Source: Streptomyces sp. NRRL F-5727 (GTDB taxonomy: Bacteria > Actinomycetota > Actinomycetes > Streptomycetales > Streptomycetaceae). Taken from it: a stretch of 64,000 bases of DNA. The translations under genes and the position numbers were made by a program. The stretch covers positions 1 to 64,000 of the forward strand of contig NZ_JOGX01000006.1 of NCBI RefSeq assembly GCF_000719555.1, read 5' to 3'. The notes under the pieces are model-generated. The model was given only the letters and a program-made list of their open reading frames with translations, did not search any database and had not been told where the DNA came from. Within the stretch, counting starts at the first letter, position 1; the number at the start of each line of letters is the position of its first letter. Below are positions 30,771-39,409 of the stretch, piece after piece.

Positions 30771-32122
30771 CCCGGACCACCTCCACCCCGGCCCCGCCGC
30801 GCACCCTCCCGGGCGGCCTCCCGCTGGTCGGGCACGCCCCCTGGCTCGCGCTGCGACCGCTGGACTTCGTGGAGCGGCTGCGCGACCACGGCGCCGTCAC
30901 CCGCTTCCTGATCGGCCCCCGGCCCGCCTACATGGTCAGCACCGGGGAGCTGATGAAGGACCTGCTCATCACCCACCAGAGCGGCTTCGAGAAGGGCGGG
31001 CCGCTCTTCGAGCAGGCCACCAAGCTCCTCGGCAACGGACTCGCCGCCTCCAACGGGGAGTTCCACCTGCGGCAGCGCCGCCTGTCCCAGCCGGCCTTCC
31101 ACCACACCCGGATGGGCCTGTACGCCCGGGCCGCGCTCGACGCCGCCGACGCGGTCTCCGCGACCTGGCGCGACGGCCAGGTCGTGGACCTCGGCCCGCA
31201 GCTCAACGACATGACCATGGACATCCTGTCCAGGACGCTCTTCTCCGCCGTCACCCCCGAGGCCGCGGCCGAGATCCGCCGCTGCCTGCCCGCCCTGGTG
31301 GCCGGCGTGGGACGGCGGGCCTTCATCCCGGTCGAGTTCGTCCACCGCCTCCCGCTGCCGGTCAACCGGCGCGAGGCGGAGGCCCTGCGGAGCCTGTACG
31401 ACGTGGTCGACGCCATCATCGCCGACTACCGGGCCGGCGATCTCGACCAGGGCGACCTGCTGTCGATGCTCATGTCGGCGCGGGACGAGCGGACCGGCGA
31501 GGGCATGACCACCGAACAGATCCACGACGAGGTCCGCTCGATGATGGTGGCCGGCACCGAGACCTCCGCCACCGTGCTGCTGTGGGCCTTCCAGGTGCTC
31601 GCCGCCCGGCCGGACGTCGAACGCCGGGTGCACGCCGAACTCGAGGAGGTGCTGGAGGGCGAGCCGGTGGCGTACGCGGACCTGCCCCGGCTGCCGTACC
31701 TCGGCCAGGTGGTGCAGGAACTGCTGCGGATGTTCCCGACCGGCTGGATCCTCACCCGGCGGGCCACCCGCGAGGTCGACCTCGGCGGCTGGCGCATCCC
31801 GGCGGGCGCGGACGTGTTCTTCAGCCCGTACGCCCTCCACCGCGACCCCGCGGTCTTCGCCGACCCCCACCGGTTCGACCCGGACCGCTGGCTCCCCGAG
31901 CGGGCGGCCTCCGTCCCGCGCCACGCCTATCTGCCGTTCGGCGCCGGCGTGCGCAAGTGCATCGGCGAGTCCCTCGCCTACGCCGAGATCACGCTGACCC
32001 TCGCCTCGCTCATGGGCCGCTGGCGGATGCGGTCCCTCACGGGCCGGCCGCCCCGCCCGGTGGCCGGCTCCACCCTGCGGCCGCGGGAGTCCCGGATGCG
32101 CGTGGAAGAGCGCCGCCGGTGA
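30767..32122 (+). CDS. cytochrome P450, terpene-tailoring
   Basis: A 451-residue P450 with the heme loop FGAGVRKCIGES (Cys398), the I-helix motif MVAGTETSATVLLW, and QELLRMFP containing ExxR. The N-terminus TLPGGLPLVGHAPWLALRPL lacks a membrane anchor. The overall style resembles the pentalenene-oxygenase (PtlI) group, which carries out repeated oxidation of terpene hydrocarbons. It overlaps both the terpene synthase (ATGA) and the prenyl synthase (GTGA), so it very likely oxidises the cyclase product. Redox partners are not encoded here. Confidence 0.92.
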   Translation: MTRTTSTPAPPRTLPGGLPLVGHAPWLALRPLDFVERLRDHGAVTRFLIGPRPAYMVSTGELMKDLLITHQSGFEKGGPLFEQATKLLGNGLAASNGEFHLRQRRLSQPAFHHTRMGLYARAALDAADAVSATWRDGQVVDLGPQLNDMTMDILSRTLFSAVTPEAAAEIRRCLPALVAGVGRRAFIPVEFVHRLPLPVNRREAEALRSLYDVVDAIIADYRAGDLDQGDLLSMLMSARDERTGEGMTTEQIHDEVRSMMVAGTETSATVLLWAFQVLAARPDVERRVHAELEEVLEGEPVAYADLPRLPYLGQVVQELLRMFPTGWILTRRATREVDLGGWRIPAGADVFFSPYALHRDPAVFADPHRFDPDRWLPERAASVPRHAYLPFGAGVRKCIGESLAYAEITLTLASLMGRWRMRSLTGRPPRPVAGSTLRPRESRMRVEERRR

Positions 32123-33186
32123 CCGGCGACACCGGCACCCTGCCGCACACCGTCCCCGCCGCCCGGGACGCGTCCGGACCGGAAGAGCTGCGGGCGCTGA
32201 TGGAGCAGGTGGAGGACGGGCTGCGGAGCTACCTCGCGCGGGAGCGGTTCCGCTGGGCGCGGAAGGACGGCCGGGGCGCCGAGCCGGCCCTCGCGGTGTC
32301 CGAGCTGGTCGCGGCGGGCGGCAAACGGCTGCGGCCGCGCTTCCTGCTCAGCGGCTACCTCGCGGCCGGGGGCAGTCCCGCGCAGGTCCCGGTCCGTGCC
32401 GCGATGGCGCTGGAACTGCTGCACGTCTCCGCCCTCGTCCACGACGACGTGATGGACGACGCGGACCGCCGCCGCGCCCGGCCGACGGTGCACGCGCTGC
32501 ACGCCGGCCTCCACCGCGACCGGGGCTGGTTCGGCGAGTCCCGGCGGTACGGCGAGTCGGTGGCGATCCTCGCCGGCGACCTCGCCTGGGCGTACGCCGA
32601 CCACCTGATGTCCGGCACCTCCCGGGCCGTCGCCGAGGAGTGGTTCGCGCTCAAGGGCGAGCTGATCGCGGGCCAGGCCATGGACGTGACGGCCGCGGCG
32701 GAGCCGACCCCCGACGCCGGACTCGCCCGGCACATCGCGCTGCTGAAGTCCGGCCGGTACACCGTCCACCGCCCCCTGACCCTCGGGGCGCTGCTGGCCG
32801 GCCGCACCGATCTCGCTCCGGTCTTCGAGGCGTACGGGGAGGCCCTGGGGGAGGCGTTCCAGCTGCGGGACGACCTGATCGACGCCTTCGGGGACGCGAC
32901 GGCGAGCGGCAAGCCGGTCCGCCAGGACTTCGGGCGCGGCAAGACGACGCTGCTGCTCGCCCTGGCGATGCGGTCCGACGCGCGGGTCCGCGAGCTGGTC
33001 GAGCGGGGCGACGCGGAGCCGCTGCGCGAGCTGCTGTCCGGCGGCGCCGTGCACGCGCGGGTCGAGGCGCGGATCGACCGGCTCGTCGAACGCGCCCGGG
33101 CCGCCCTCGCGGGCTCCGCCCTCCCGCCCGGGTGGCAGCGGGAACTCGCCGCCGCGGCCTCGCGCGTCGCCTACCGGGAGAGCTGA
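32119..33186 (+). CDS. polyprenyl (geranylgeranyl-type) diphosphate synthase
   Basis: A 355-residue trans-prenyltransferase that condenses isopentenyl diphosphate with an allylic primer. The first Asp-rich motif is LVHDDVMD (Asp109) and the second is LRDDLID (Asp251); GGKRLRPRFLL binds diphosphate. The residues 4 and 5 positions before the first motif are small (Ala and Ser), which in this family allows chains of C20 or more, whereas bulky aromatics there stop at C15. It is third in the terpene cassette, so it probably supplies GGPP to the synthase. GTG 32119 overlaps the P450 stop. A hairpin follows at 33221. Confidence 0.92.
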   Translation: MTGDTGTLPHTVPAARDASGPEELRALMEQVEDGLRSYLARERFRWARKDGRGAEPALAVSELVAAGGKRLRPRFLLSGYLAAGGSPAQVPVRAAMALELLHVSALVHDDVMDDADRRRARPTVHALHAGLHRDRGWFGESRRYGESVAILAGDLAWAYADHLMSGTSRAVAEEWFALKGELIAGQAMDVTAAAEPTPDAGLARHIALLKSGRYTVHRPLTLGALLAGRTDLAPVFEAYGEALGEAFQLRDDLIDAFGDATASGKPVRQDFGRGKTTLLLALAMRSDARVRELVERGDAEPLRELLSGGAVHARVEARIDRLVERARAALAGSALPPGWQRELAAAASRVAYRES

Positions 33187-33220
33187 GGCCCCCCGCCCCC
33201 GCTCGGCCGCTCCGGTGGCC

Positions 33221-33245
33221 GTGCCGCGCCCCTCCGGCGCGGCAC
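33221..33245 (+). terminator. hairpin ending the terpene cassette
   Basis: A perfect 10-base stem, GTGCCGCGCC (33221-33230) and GGCGCGGCAC (33236-33245), with a 5-base CCTCC loop, 34 bases after the prenyl synthase stop. Confidence 0.65.
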
Positions 33246-33358
33246 GCCCGCGGGGCGGGAAGGGGTGCCTAGGGTCGGTGCGCACGTCGGTCACCCGAGG
33301 TGCCCGAGTCCACCTGTCCCCCTCCCTCCCCCCCCCGCGTTCCGCAGAGGAGTGACCC

Positions 33359-33772
33359 ATGGCGTCCCGGCTCAACCCGTACATCAGCTTCACCGGCACG
33401 GCGAAGCAGGCCCTCGACTTCTACCAGGAGGTGTTCGGCGGCTCGCCGGAGATCAACACCTTCGCCCAGTTCGACCAGGCGCCGCCCGGGTACGAGGACA
33501 AGATCATGCACGGCATGCTGGAGACGCCCGCCGGCTTCACGCTGATGGTCTCGGACAACCCGCCGGGCATGGAGCACACGGTCGGCAACAACATCAGCAT
33601 CAGCCTCAGCGGCGACGACGACACCGAGCTCCGCGGCTACTGGGACAAGCTCGCCGCACGCGGCACGGTCTCCGTCCCCCTGGAGATGCAGATGTGGGGC
33701 GACGTCTTCGGCATGTGCACCGACGAGTTCGGCATCAACTGGATGGTCAACATCGCGGGGCAGCCCTCCTGA
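33359..33772 (+). CDS. VOC-family (PhnB/3-demethylubiquinone-like) protein
   Basis: A 137-residue glyoxalase/VOC-fold protein of the PhnB-like group: YISFTGTAKQALDFYQEVFG is the characteristic first beta-alpha unit, followed by KIMHGMLETPAGFTLMVSD and, near the end, WGDVFGMCTDEFGINWMVN. The latter resembles the metal-binding half in related proteins, though true metal ligands are incomplete. The enzymatic role is unknown. ATG 33359 has GAGGAG 7 bases upstream. A run of nine C residues (33328-33336) lies in the leader. Single gene. Confidence 0.88.
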   Translation: MASRLNPYISFTGTAKQALDFYQEVFGGSPEINTFAQFDQAPPGYEDKIMHGMLETPAGFTLMVSDNPPGMEHTVGNNISISLSGDDDTELRGYWDKLAARGTVSVPLEMQMWGDVFGMCTDEFGINWMVNIAGQPS

Positions 33773-33867
33773 CGTCCTGACCACCGGAAACGTGGGTGAG
33801 AAGCACCTCGGACACCTGGTAGATTGATGTTCGTCGCCGCGAGGGAACGAGCAGCGGCCAACACCTT

Positions 33868-33952
33868 GTCCGGGTGGCGGAATGGCAGACGCGCTAGCTT
33901 GAGGTGCTAGTGCCCTTTATCGGGCGTGGGGGTTCAAGTCCCCCCTCGGACA
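33868..33952 (+). tRNA. tRNA-Leu (anticodon GAG)
   Basis: An 85-base class II tRNA. Acceptor GTCCGGG pairs with CTCGGAC (one G-U), followed by discriminator A33952; CCA is not encoded. The anticodon stem CTAGC (33894-33898)/GCTAG (33906-33910) frames the loop TTGAGGT, anticodon GAG at 33901-33903, reading CTC/CTT. A long variable arm (TGCCC...GGGCG) and the T-loop GGTTCAAGTCC are present. It lies in the same direction as the VOC gene and is followed by a large hairpin. Confidence 0.95.
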
Positions 33953-33959
33953 CGATCGA

Positions 33960-34005
33960 CGACGAGCCGTGCAGGCCGGTGACCACCGGAGTGCACGGCT
34001 CGTCG
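33960..34005 (+). terminator. long hairpin downstream of tRNA-Leu
   Basis: A 14-base perfect stem, CGACGAGCCGTGCA (33960-33973) with TGCACGGCTCGTCG (33992-34005). The 18-base loop contains a further CCGGT/ACCGG hairpin. It is 7 bases after the tRNA 3' end and just before the convergent protease gene's stop, so it could terminate both. Confidence 0.7.
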
Positions 34006-34023
34006 CCGTATGCCCGGAACCGC

Positions 34024-34830
34024 TCAGGACGCCGGCGGGCGCAGGCCCGTGACGCGGGTGAGCCAGGGGAGGTGGGCCGTGATCCTGGTGTTCACCGCGG
34101 GGGTGTCCGTGGCGCAGCCGCGGCCGTAGGAGACCAGGGCGGCCAGGGTGGGGCGGCCGGTGGGGGAGCGGTGGACCAGGGGGCCGCCGGAGTCGTAGAC
34201 GCAGGTGTCGCGGCCGGGGGTCCAGGTGCAGAGCTGGGCCGGGGTGAGGCCGTCGACGCCGCGGAGGGCGCAGGCGGGGTTGGCGAGGGTGTCGAGGGTG
34301 ACCGCGCGGAGCACCGGGGAGGGGTCCGCGCCGAAGGAGGTCGCGCCCCAGCCGACGGCCTCCAGGCGGGTGTGGGTGAACGATTCGTCAGGTGCGGGGA
34401 GCGGGACGGGGCGGACGCCGGCGTCCGGCCGGACCGGGTCCGCCAGGGTGATCACGGCGAGGTCGTCGTGCTGGGTGCGGCGGTCGTAGCGGGGGTGCAG
34501 CGTGAAGCGGGCCGGGCGGGCCACGCGTGCGTGGCGGGACTCGGTCGCCGTCCGCAGGTCGTGCTCGCCGAGCAGCACCGCGACCCGGCCGGTGTCGCCG
34601 TACGAGCCGGTCAGGCAGTGCGCGGCCGTCAGGACGTGCCGCGGGCCGATCAGCGCGCCGCCGCAGAACTGGCGGTGCCGCTCGACGTCGACCAGCGCCG
34701 CCGCGTACGGGTACGCCCCGGGGGCGGCCTCCCGGCCGCCGACGATCGCCCCGGCCTCGCGCGGCGCGACCGGCGCCGTCGCGAGGAACAGCCCCAGGAG
34801 CGCCGCCGTCAGTGCTCTCGCCCGTCCCAA
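34024..34830 (-). CDS. secreted trypsin-like serine protease
   Basis: A 268-residue chymotrypsin-fold (S1A) protease with a Sec signal peptide (MGRARALTAALLGLFLATAP). The zymogen cleavage site is before IVGGREAAPGAYP. Catalytic His is in LTAAHCL, Asp in HDDLAVITL and Ser in TCVYDSGGPLV. The residue two before the Ser, normally Gly193 in S1 proteases, is Tyr here (VYDSGG instead of QGDSGG), which may alter the oxyanion hole. The residue six before the Ser is Asp (GRDTC), consistent with Arg/Lys preference. GTG and ATG alternatives are few; the ATG/GTG at 34830 fits the signal peptide. Single gene convergent with the tRNA. Confidence 0.92.
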   Translation of the reverse strand: MGRARALTAALLGLFLATAPVAPREAGAIVGGREAAPGAYPYAAALVDVERHRQFCGGALIGPRHVLTAAHCLTGSYGDTGRVAVLLGEHDLRTATESRHARVARPARFTLHPRYDRRTQHDDLAVITLADPVRPDAGVRPVPLPAPDESFTHTRLEAVGWGATSFGADPSPVLRAVTLDTLANPACALRGVDGLTPAQLCTWTPGRDTCVYDSGGPLVHRSPTGRPTLAALVSYGRGCATDTPAVNTRITAHLPWLTRVTGLRPPAS

Positions 34831-34945
34831 TGTGCCCTCCGTGGCCGTCGACGCAGCGTGTCCACGACGTCAACGAGCCGATGACGGACGGGTCACCGGC
34901 CGAGGGCGGCGGCACCGGCCGGAACCGCCCCCGCCCGCCCGGCGG

Positions 34946-36010
34946 CTAGGGCACCCGGGCGGTCCACTCCTCGGTGGCGAACTTCGTCCGCACCAGCTCC
35001 TCCGCCCGGGCCAGCTCCTCCTCGGTGACCTCCCCGGCGGTCAGCCCGTAGCGTTCGCGGAAGGAGGCGATCATGTTCTCGATCACCTGCTCCCGGGCGA
35101 GGCCGGTCTGCCGGCGGAGCGGGTCGACGCGCTTCTTGGCGCTCCTGGTGCCCTTGTCGGACATCTTCTCCCGGCCGATGCGCAGGACCTCCAGCATCTT
35201 GTCGGCGTCGATGTCGTACGACATGGTCACGTGGTGCAGCACGGCCCCCGGGCCGCCGTCCGGACCGACCATCCGCTTCTGCGCGGCGCCCGCGATCTTC
35301 CCGGCCTCGGTGGCGATGTCGTTGAGCGGCTGGTACCACGCCCTGATCCCCATGTCGCCGAGCGCGCCCAGCACCCAGTCGTCGAGGTAGGCGTAACTGT
35401 CGGCGAAGGAGAGGCCCGACACCAGGGACTCCGGCACGGACAGGGAGTAGGTGATCGTGCTCATGGGTTCCACGAACATGGCCCCGCCGCCGGAGACGCG
35501 CCGCACCACCGTCATGCCGTGCTTCGCCGCCCCGCCGGGGTCCACCTCGTTCCGCAGCGACTGGAAGCTGCCGATGACCACGGCCGGCGAGGCCCACTCC
35601 CAGACCCGCAGGGTCGGCGCCCGCCGCCCCGCGGCGACCTCGGCGGTGAGCACCTCGTCCAGCGCCATGTGCAGGGCCGGCGCCTGCGGGCCCGCGTGCA
35701 CGAGCTGCCAGTCGTAGTCGCTCCACTCGGTCGCGTGGGCCAGGGCCCGCCGGACGGCGATGCCGATCCCCTCCGCCGTCAGCCCGAACATCACGGTCGA
35801 CTCGGGCAGCGCCGCGGTGATCCGGGCCGCGAGCTCCGTGGCGTCCGCGGCGGAAGGGGCGCCCTCCAGAGCGCCGTTGATCGCGAGGATCGCCTCGTCG
35901 GGCTCCAGGAAGAAGTCCCCGGCCACCCGCACGTCGCGCAGCACCCCGTCCTCGACGTCCAGATCGACGACGACGAGCTTGCCGCCGGGCGCCTTGTACT
36001 CACCGTGCAC
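34946..36010 (-). CDS. lplA: lipoate-protein ligase A family, accessory domain at N-terminus
   Basis: A 354-residue enzyme that attaches lipoate (or an octanoyl group) to the lipoyl domains of 2-oxoacid dehydrogenases and GcvH. The catalytic BPL/LplA fold begins near residue 95 (ALHMALDEVLTAEVAAGRRA, VVIGSFQSLRNEVD) and contains the signature VVRRVSGGGAMFVEP and the lysine in TEAGKIAGAAQKRM. The first ~90 residues (GEYKAPGGKLVVVDLDVEDG and DEAILAINGALEG) look like the small accessory domain that is C-terminal in E. coli LplA and a separate LplB protein in archaea, so the domain order is inverted. GTG 36010 follows AAGGGAACGAG. It is divergent from the inositol-phosphatase-family gene. Confidence 0.85.
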   Translation of the reverse strand: MHGEYKAPGGKLVVVDLDVEDGVLRDVRVAGDFFLEPDEAILAINGALEGAPSAADATELAARITAALPESTVMFGLTAEGIGIAVRRALAHATEWSDYDWQLVHAGPQAPALHMALDEVLTAEVAAGRRAPTLRVWEWASPAVVIGSFQSLRNEVDPGGAAKHGMTVVRRVSGGGAMFVEPMSTITYSLSVPESLVSGLSFADSYAYLDDWVLGALGDMGIRAWYQPLNDIATEAGKIAGAAQKRMVGPDGGPGAVLHHVTMSYDIDADKMLEVLRIGREKMSDKGTRSAKKRVDPLRRQTGLAREQVIENMIASFRERYGLTAGEVTEEELARAEELVRTKFATEEWTARVP

Positions 36011-36185
36011 GGTCTCGTTCCCTTCCCAGATGTGGCCGGGACCCTGGTCTCTCGGCCCCGCGACTCGGACAGACCTGCGTATAACGCGCGTCGCCCGCCT
36101 GGTCATCCCCCGCGCCGCGGTCCTCCCCGAGCCGGACCCCCGAGGCCCCGTACCGGTTGTCGGAGGCGCGTGCTTAGCTGGACGC

Positions 36186-37034
36186 ATGATCGAATCCTTC
36201 CTTGAGCACGTCCTCGACGGCGGTACGACCGAGGTGGAGGAAGCGGTCCGCAAGGCGGCCGCGGCGGAGATCATGCCGCGCTTCCGACAGCTCGCCGACC
36301 ACGAGATCACCGAGAAGAAGGGGCCCTACGACCTGGTGACGGTCGCCGACCGGGCCGCCGAGGAGCACCTCACGCGGGCGCTGACCGCCCTGCTGCCGGG
36401 CTCCGTCGTGGTCGGCGAGGAGGCCGTGCACGACGACCCGGAGCTGTACGGCGCGCTGCGCGGCGACGCGCCCGTGTGGATCGTGGACCCCGTGGACGGG
36501 ACCCGTCAGTTCGTCCACGGCGATCCGGGTTTCTGCACCCTGGTCGCGCTCGCCCGGCGCGGCGAGATCCTCGCCTCCTGGACGTACGCGCCCGCCCTCG
36601 GCGAGCTGGCCGTCGCCGTGCGGGGGCGCGGCGCGACGCTCGACGGGCGGCCGCTCCGGTCCGGCTCGCCCGCCCCGGGCGCCGTCCTGGAGGTCGCCAC
36701 CTCGCACCCGGACTACACCACCCCGGACCAGAAGCGCGCCCTGCTCGGCCTGGTCACCGAGGGCGTACGGCCCCGGCCGTGCGGCTCGGCCGGCCTGGAG
36801 TACCTGGCCGTCGCCCGCGGCACCCTCGACGCCACCGCCTTCAGCTGGGAGCTCGCGTGGGACCACGCCGCCGGGCTGCTGCTGGTCGCCGAGGCGGGCG
36901 GCGCGCAGACCACCGTCACCGGCGAGCCGTTCCGCATCTCCGGGGGGAACACGTTGCCGTTCACGGTGGCGCGGGACGCGGCCACCGCCGAGCGGATCCG
37001 CGCCCTCCTCGTCGGCGCCCCCGCCGAGGGCTGA
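36186..37034 (+). CDS. inositol monophosphatase-family phosphatase (HisN-like)
   Basis: A 282-residue Mg-dependent, Li-sensitive-type phosphatase. Metal-site motifs are [21 protein letters not shown] and, near the C-terminus, [28 protein letters not shown] is the N-terminal substrate-side motif. Actinobacterial members act on inositol-1-phosphate, histidinol phosphate (HisN) or fructose-1,6-bisphosphate; the sequence alone does not decide. ATG 36186 lies 6 bases after a -10-like TTAGCT with no ribosome-binding site, so the message may be leaderless. Single gene; divergent from lplA over a 175-base gap. Confidence 0.9.
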   Translation: MIESFLEHVLDGGTTEVEEAVRKAAAAEIMPRFRQLADHEITEKKGPYDLVTVADRAAEEHLTRALTALLPGSVVVGEEAVHDDPELYGALRGDAPVWIVDPVDGTRQFVHGDPGFCTLVALARRGEILASWTYAPALGELAVAVRGRGATLDGRPLRSGSPAPGAVLEVATSHPDYTTPDQKRALLGLVTEGVRPRPCGSAGLEYLAVARGTLDATAFSWELAWDHAAGLLLVAEAGGAQTTVTGEPFRISGGNTLPFTVARDAATAERIRALLVGAPAEG

Positions 37035-37057
37035 CGGATGCTCACCAGGCCCACCCG

Positions 37058-37161
37058 GCCGCGGAACCGGCCCGCCCCCGGCCGGGGCCGCCACGCCGCC
37101 GAGCCGCGGAACCGGTCCTTCCCGCACCGGGGCCGCCACGCCGGTCCGGCGGCGGAACCGG
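37058..37161. repeat. imperfect 45-base tandem repeat
   Basis: Two copies of a 45-base unit (37058-37102 and 37103-37147) share identical ends, GCCGCGGAACCGG and GGGGCCGCCACGCCG, with a diverged centre. A third partial copy, GCGGCGGAACCGG, begins at 37149. It lies in the 212-base gap before the FAD enzyme; no gene is supported there. Confidence 0.7.
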
Positions 37162-37246
37162 CGGCTCCCGAGGGGCCGCTCCGCCACCGGGGGACACGGG
37201 CCTATCCTGGGCCTGCCGAACCGGCGGCCGACGGGAGGAGTCCGAG

Positions 37247-38680
37247 GTGACGTCGCTGCTCGATGCCGTCGTCGTGGGGGCGGGACCCAACGGTCTGACC
37301 GCCGCCGTCGAACTGGCCCGGCGCGGCCACTCCGTGGCCGTCTTCGAGGCCAAGGAGACCGTCGGCGGCGGAGCCCGTACCGAGGAGCTCACCCTCCCCG
37401 GCTTCCGCCACGACCCCTGCTCCGCCGTCCATCCGCTCGGCGCCGGCTCGCCCGTCTTCCGGACGCTGCCGCTCGACCGGTACGGCCTGGAGTGGCTCCA
37501 CCCCGAACTGCCCATGGCCCACCCGTGGGACGACGGCACCGCCGCCGTCCTGTCCCGCTCCGTCGCCGAGACCGCCGCCTCCCTCGGACCGCGCGACGCC
37601 GGCACGTACCGCCGGCTCGTCACCCCCTTCCTCGGCCGGTGGGAGACGCTCTTCCGGGACTTCATGCAGCTGCCGCTCACCGCGCTGCCCCGCGACCCGG
37701 TCGGCCTCGCCCGCTTCGGCCTCGCCGGACTGCCGCCCTCCACCTGGCTGCTGCGCCGCTTCCGCGACGAGAAGGCCCGCGGCCTCTTCGCCGGGCTGGT
37801 CGGGCACGTCATCGCGCCCCTCGACGGCTTCGCCACCTCCGCCGTCGGCCTGGTCTTCGCGGTCGCCGCGCACGCCGTCGGCTGGCCCGTGCCCCGGGGC
37901 GGCTCCCAGGCGATCCCGGACGCCCTCACCGCGTACCTCACCGAGCTCGGCGGCACCGTCCACACCGGCTTCGAGGTCAAGCGCCTCGACGACCTGCCGC
38001 CCGCCCGCGCCTACCTCTTCGACACCTCGCCCACCGCCCTCGCCCGCATCACCGGCTTCGGCGCCCACCACTACGCCCACTACCGGTACGGCGCCTCCGC
38101 CTTCAAGATCGACTACGCCCTGGACGGCCCCGTGCCCTGGACCGCCGAGGCCGCCCGCCGGGCCGGCACCGTCCAGGTCGGCCCCAGCGCCGGCGAGATC
38201 GACACCGCGCTGCGCCAGGCGTCCTCCGGCACCGCCCCCGACGCGCCGTTCCTGATCACCTCCCAGCCCAGCCTCGTCGACCCCAGCCGCGCCCCCGAGG
38301 GCAAGCACGTCTTCTGGGCGTACGGGCACGTGCCCAACGGCTGGCGCGGCGACCTCACCGACGCCATCGAGCGGCAGATCGAGCGCTTCGCCCCCGGCTT
38401 CCGCGACCGGATCCTCGCCCGCGCCACCGCCGGACCGCCCGAACTCGCCGCGCGCAACGCCAACTACATCGGCGGCGACATCGCCTGCGGCGCCGCCCGC
38501 GGCCTCCAGCTCGTCCTGCGCCCCACCCTCTCCCCGTGGCCGTACCGCACCCCCCACCCGTCGGTCTTCCTCTGCTCGGCCGCCACGCCGCCGGGGCCCG
38601 GCGTCCACGGCATGTCGGGGCACAACGCCGCCAAGGCGGTCTGGCGCCACCTCAGGAACCAGGACCTCCGCGGAACCTAG
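37247..38680 (+). CDS. phytoene desaturase-family FAD-dependent oxidoreductase
   Basis: A 477-residue flavoenzyme with the FAD-binding dinucleotide motif [21 protein letters not shown] at the N-terminus, followed by the family's [20 protein letters not shown]. The C-terminal ATP motif region [20 protein letters not shown] contains the second flavin-contacting stretch. This is the NAD(P)/FAD-dependent amine-oxidase/phytoene-desaturase (CrtI-like) superfamily, related to mammalian PYROXD2. There is no carotenoid cluster next to it, so a carotenoid substrate is not implied. GTG 37247 has GGGAGGAG 6 bases upstream. Membrane segments are not evident. Function beyond oxidoreductase is unknown. Confidence 0.87.
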   Translation: MTSLLDAVVVGAGPNGLTAAVELARRGHSVAVFEAKETVGGGARTEELTLPGFRHDPCSAVHPLGAGSPVFRTLPLDRYGLEWLHPELPMAHPWDDGTAAVLSRSVAETAASLGPRDAGTYRRLVTPFLGRWETLFRDFMQLPLTALPRDPVGLARFGLAGLPPSTWLLRRFRDEKARGLFAGLVGHVIAPLDGFATSAVGLVFAVAAHAVGWPVPRGGSQAIPDALTAYLTELGGTVHTGFEVKRLDDLPPARAYLFDTSPTALARITGFGAHHYAHYRYGASAFKIDYALDGPVPWTAEAARRAGTVQVGPSAGEIDTALRQASSGTAPDAPFLITSQPSLVDPSRAPEGKHVFWAYGHVPNGWRGDLTDAIERQIERFAPGFRDRILARATAGPPELAARNANYIGGDIACGAARGLQLVLRPTLSPWPYRTPHPSVFLCSAATPPGPGVHGMSGHNAAKAVWRHLRNQDLRGT

Positions 38681-38689
38681 ACTCGGCCC

Positions 38690-39310
38690 ATGGCGAAGTA
38701 CATCGACGTGCACCCCGAGAACCCGCAGCCGCGCATCATCGACGGCGTGGCCGACTCGATCCGCAAGGGCGGGCTGATCGCCTACCCCACCGACTCCTGC
38801 TACGCCCTCGGCAGCCGCATCGGCAACCACGAGGGGCTCCACCGCATCCGGGAGATCCGCCGCCTCGACGACCGGCACCACTTCACCCTCATGTGCGCCG
38901 ACTTCGCCCAGCTCGGGCAGCTGGTGCACATCGACAACCGGGTCTTCCGCGCCGTCAAGGCCGCCGTCCCCGGCGCGTACACCTTCATCCTGCCGGGCAC
39001 CAAGGAGGTGCCCCGCCAGCTCCTCCACCCCAAGAAGAAGACCGTCGGCGTCCGCATCCCCGACCACGTCGTCACCCAGGCGCTGCTCGCCTCACTCGGC
39101 GAACCCCTGCTCTCCAGCACCCTCCTGCTGCCCGACGAGGAGGAACCGCTGACCCAGGGCTGGGAGATCAAGGAGCGGCTCGACCACCAGGTCGACGCCG
39201 TCCTCGACTCCGGTGACTGCGGCACCGTCCCCACCACCGTCGTCGACTTCTCCAGCGGCGATCCCGAGGTCGTCCGCGTCGGCGCCGGGGACCCCGCCCG
39301 TTTCGAGTGA
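38690..39310 (+). CDS. Sua5/YciO/YrdC-family protein
   Basis: A 206-residue YrdC-domain protein. KGGLIAYPTDSCYALGSRIG is the nucleotide-binding signature, and KTVGVRIPDHVVTQALLASLGEPLLSST... covers the family core. Members make threonylcarbamoyl-AMP for the tRNA t6A modification; the YciO subgroup (this length, without the C-terminal Sua5 domain, starting with HPENPQPR) has a less certain role. ATG 38690 follows the FAD-enzyme stop by 9 bases. A second Sua5 copy usually exists elsewhere in Streptomyces next to prmC, so this is probably the YciO-like paralogue. Confidence 0.88.
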   Translation: MAKYIDVHPENPQPRIIDGVADSIRKGGLIAYPTDSCYALGSRIGNHEGLHRIREIRRLDDRHHFTLMCADFAQLGQLVHIDNRVFRAVKAAVPGAYTFILPGTKEVPRQLLHPKKKTVGVRIPDHVVTQALLASLGEPLLSSTLLLPDEEEPLTQGWEIKERLDHQVDAVLDSGDCGTVPTTVVDFSSGDPEVVRVGAGDPARFE

Positions 39311-39409
39311 GCGGCCGGCCACCCGTCGCCGAGTGGCCCTTACGCGCCGGCGCGGGATCGCCGTACCGTCGGGTGAACGTCCGTTCACCCGACCGCCGGA
39401 GGCCACCGC

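Noticed and set aside
33328-33336. Run of nine C residues upstream of the VOC gene as a phase-variation tract
   Set aside because: It lies outside the coding frame and upstream of a good ribosome-binding site; length change would have little effect, and such runs are common in this genome.
37038-37250. Possible 70-codon gene before the FAD enzyme
   Set aside because: The translation is Arg/Pro/Gly low complexity produced by the 45-base repeats, with no ribosome-binding site.
37247-38680. Carotenoid desaturase
   Set aside because: The enzyme belongs to the phytoene-desaturase superfamily, but no carotenoid genes are adjacent and the sequence fits the broader NAD(P)/FAD-dependent oxidoreductase group.
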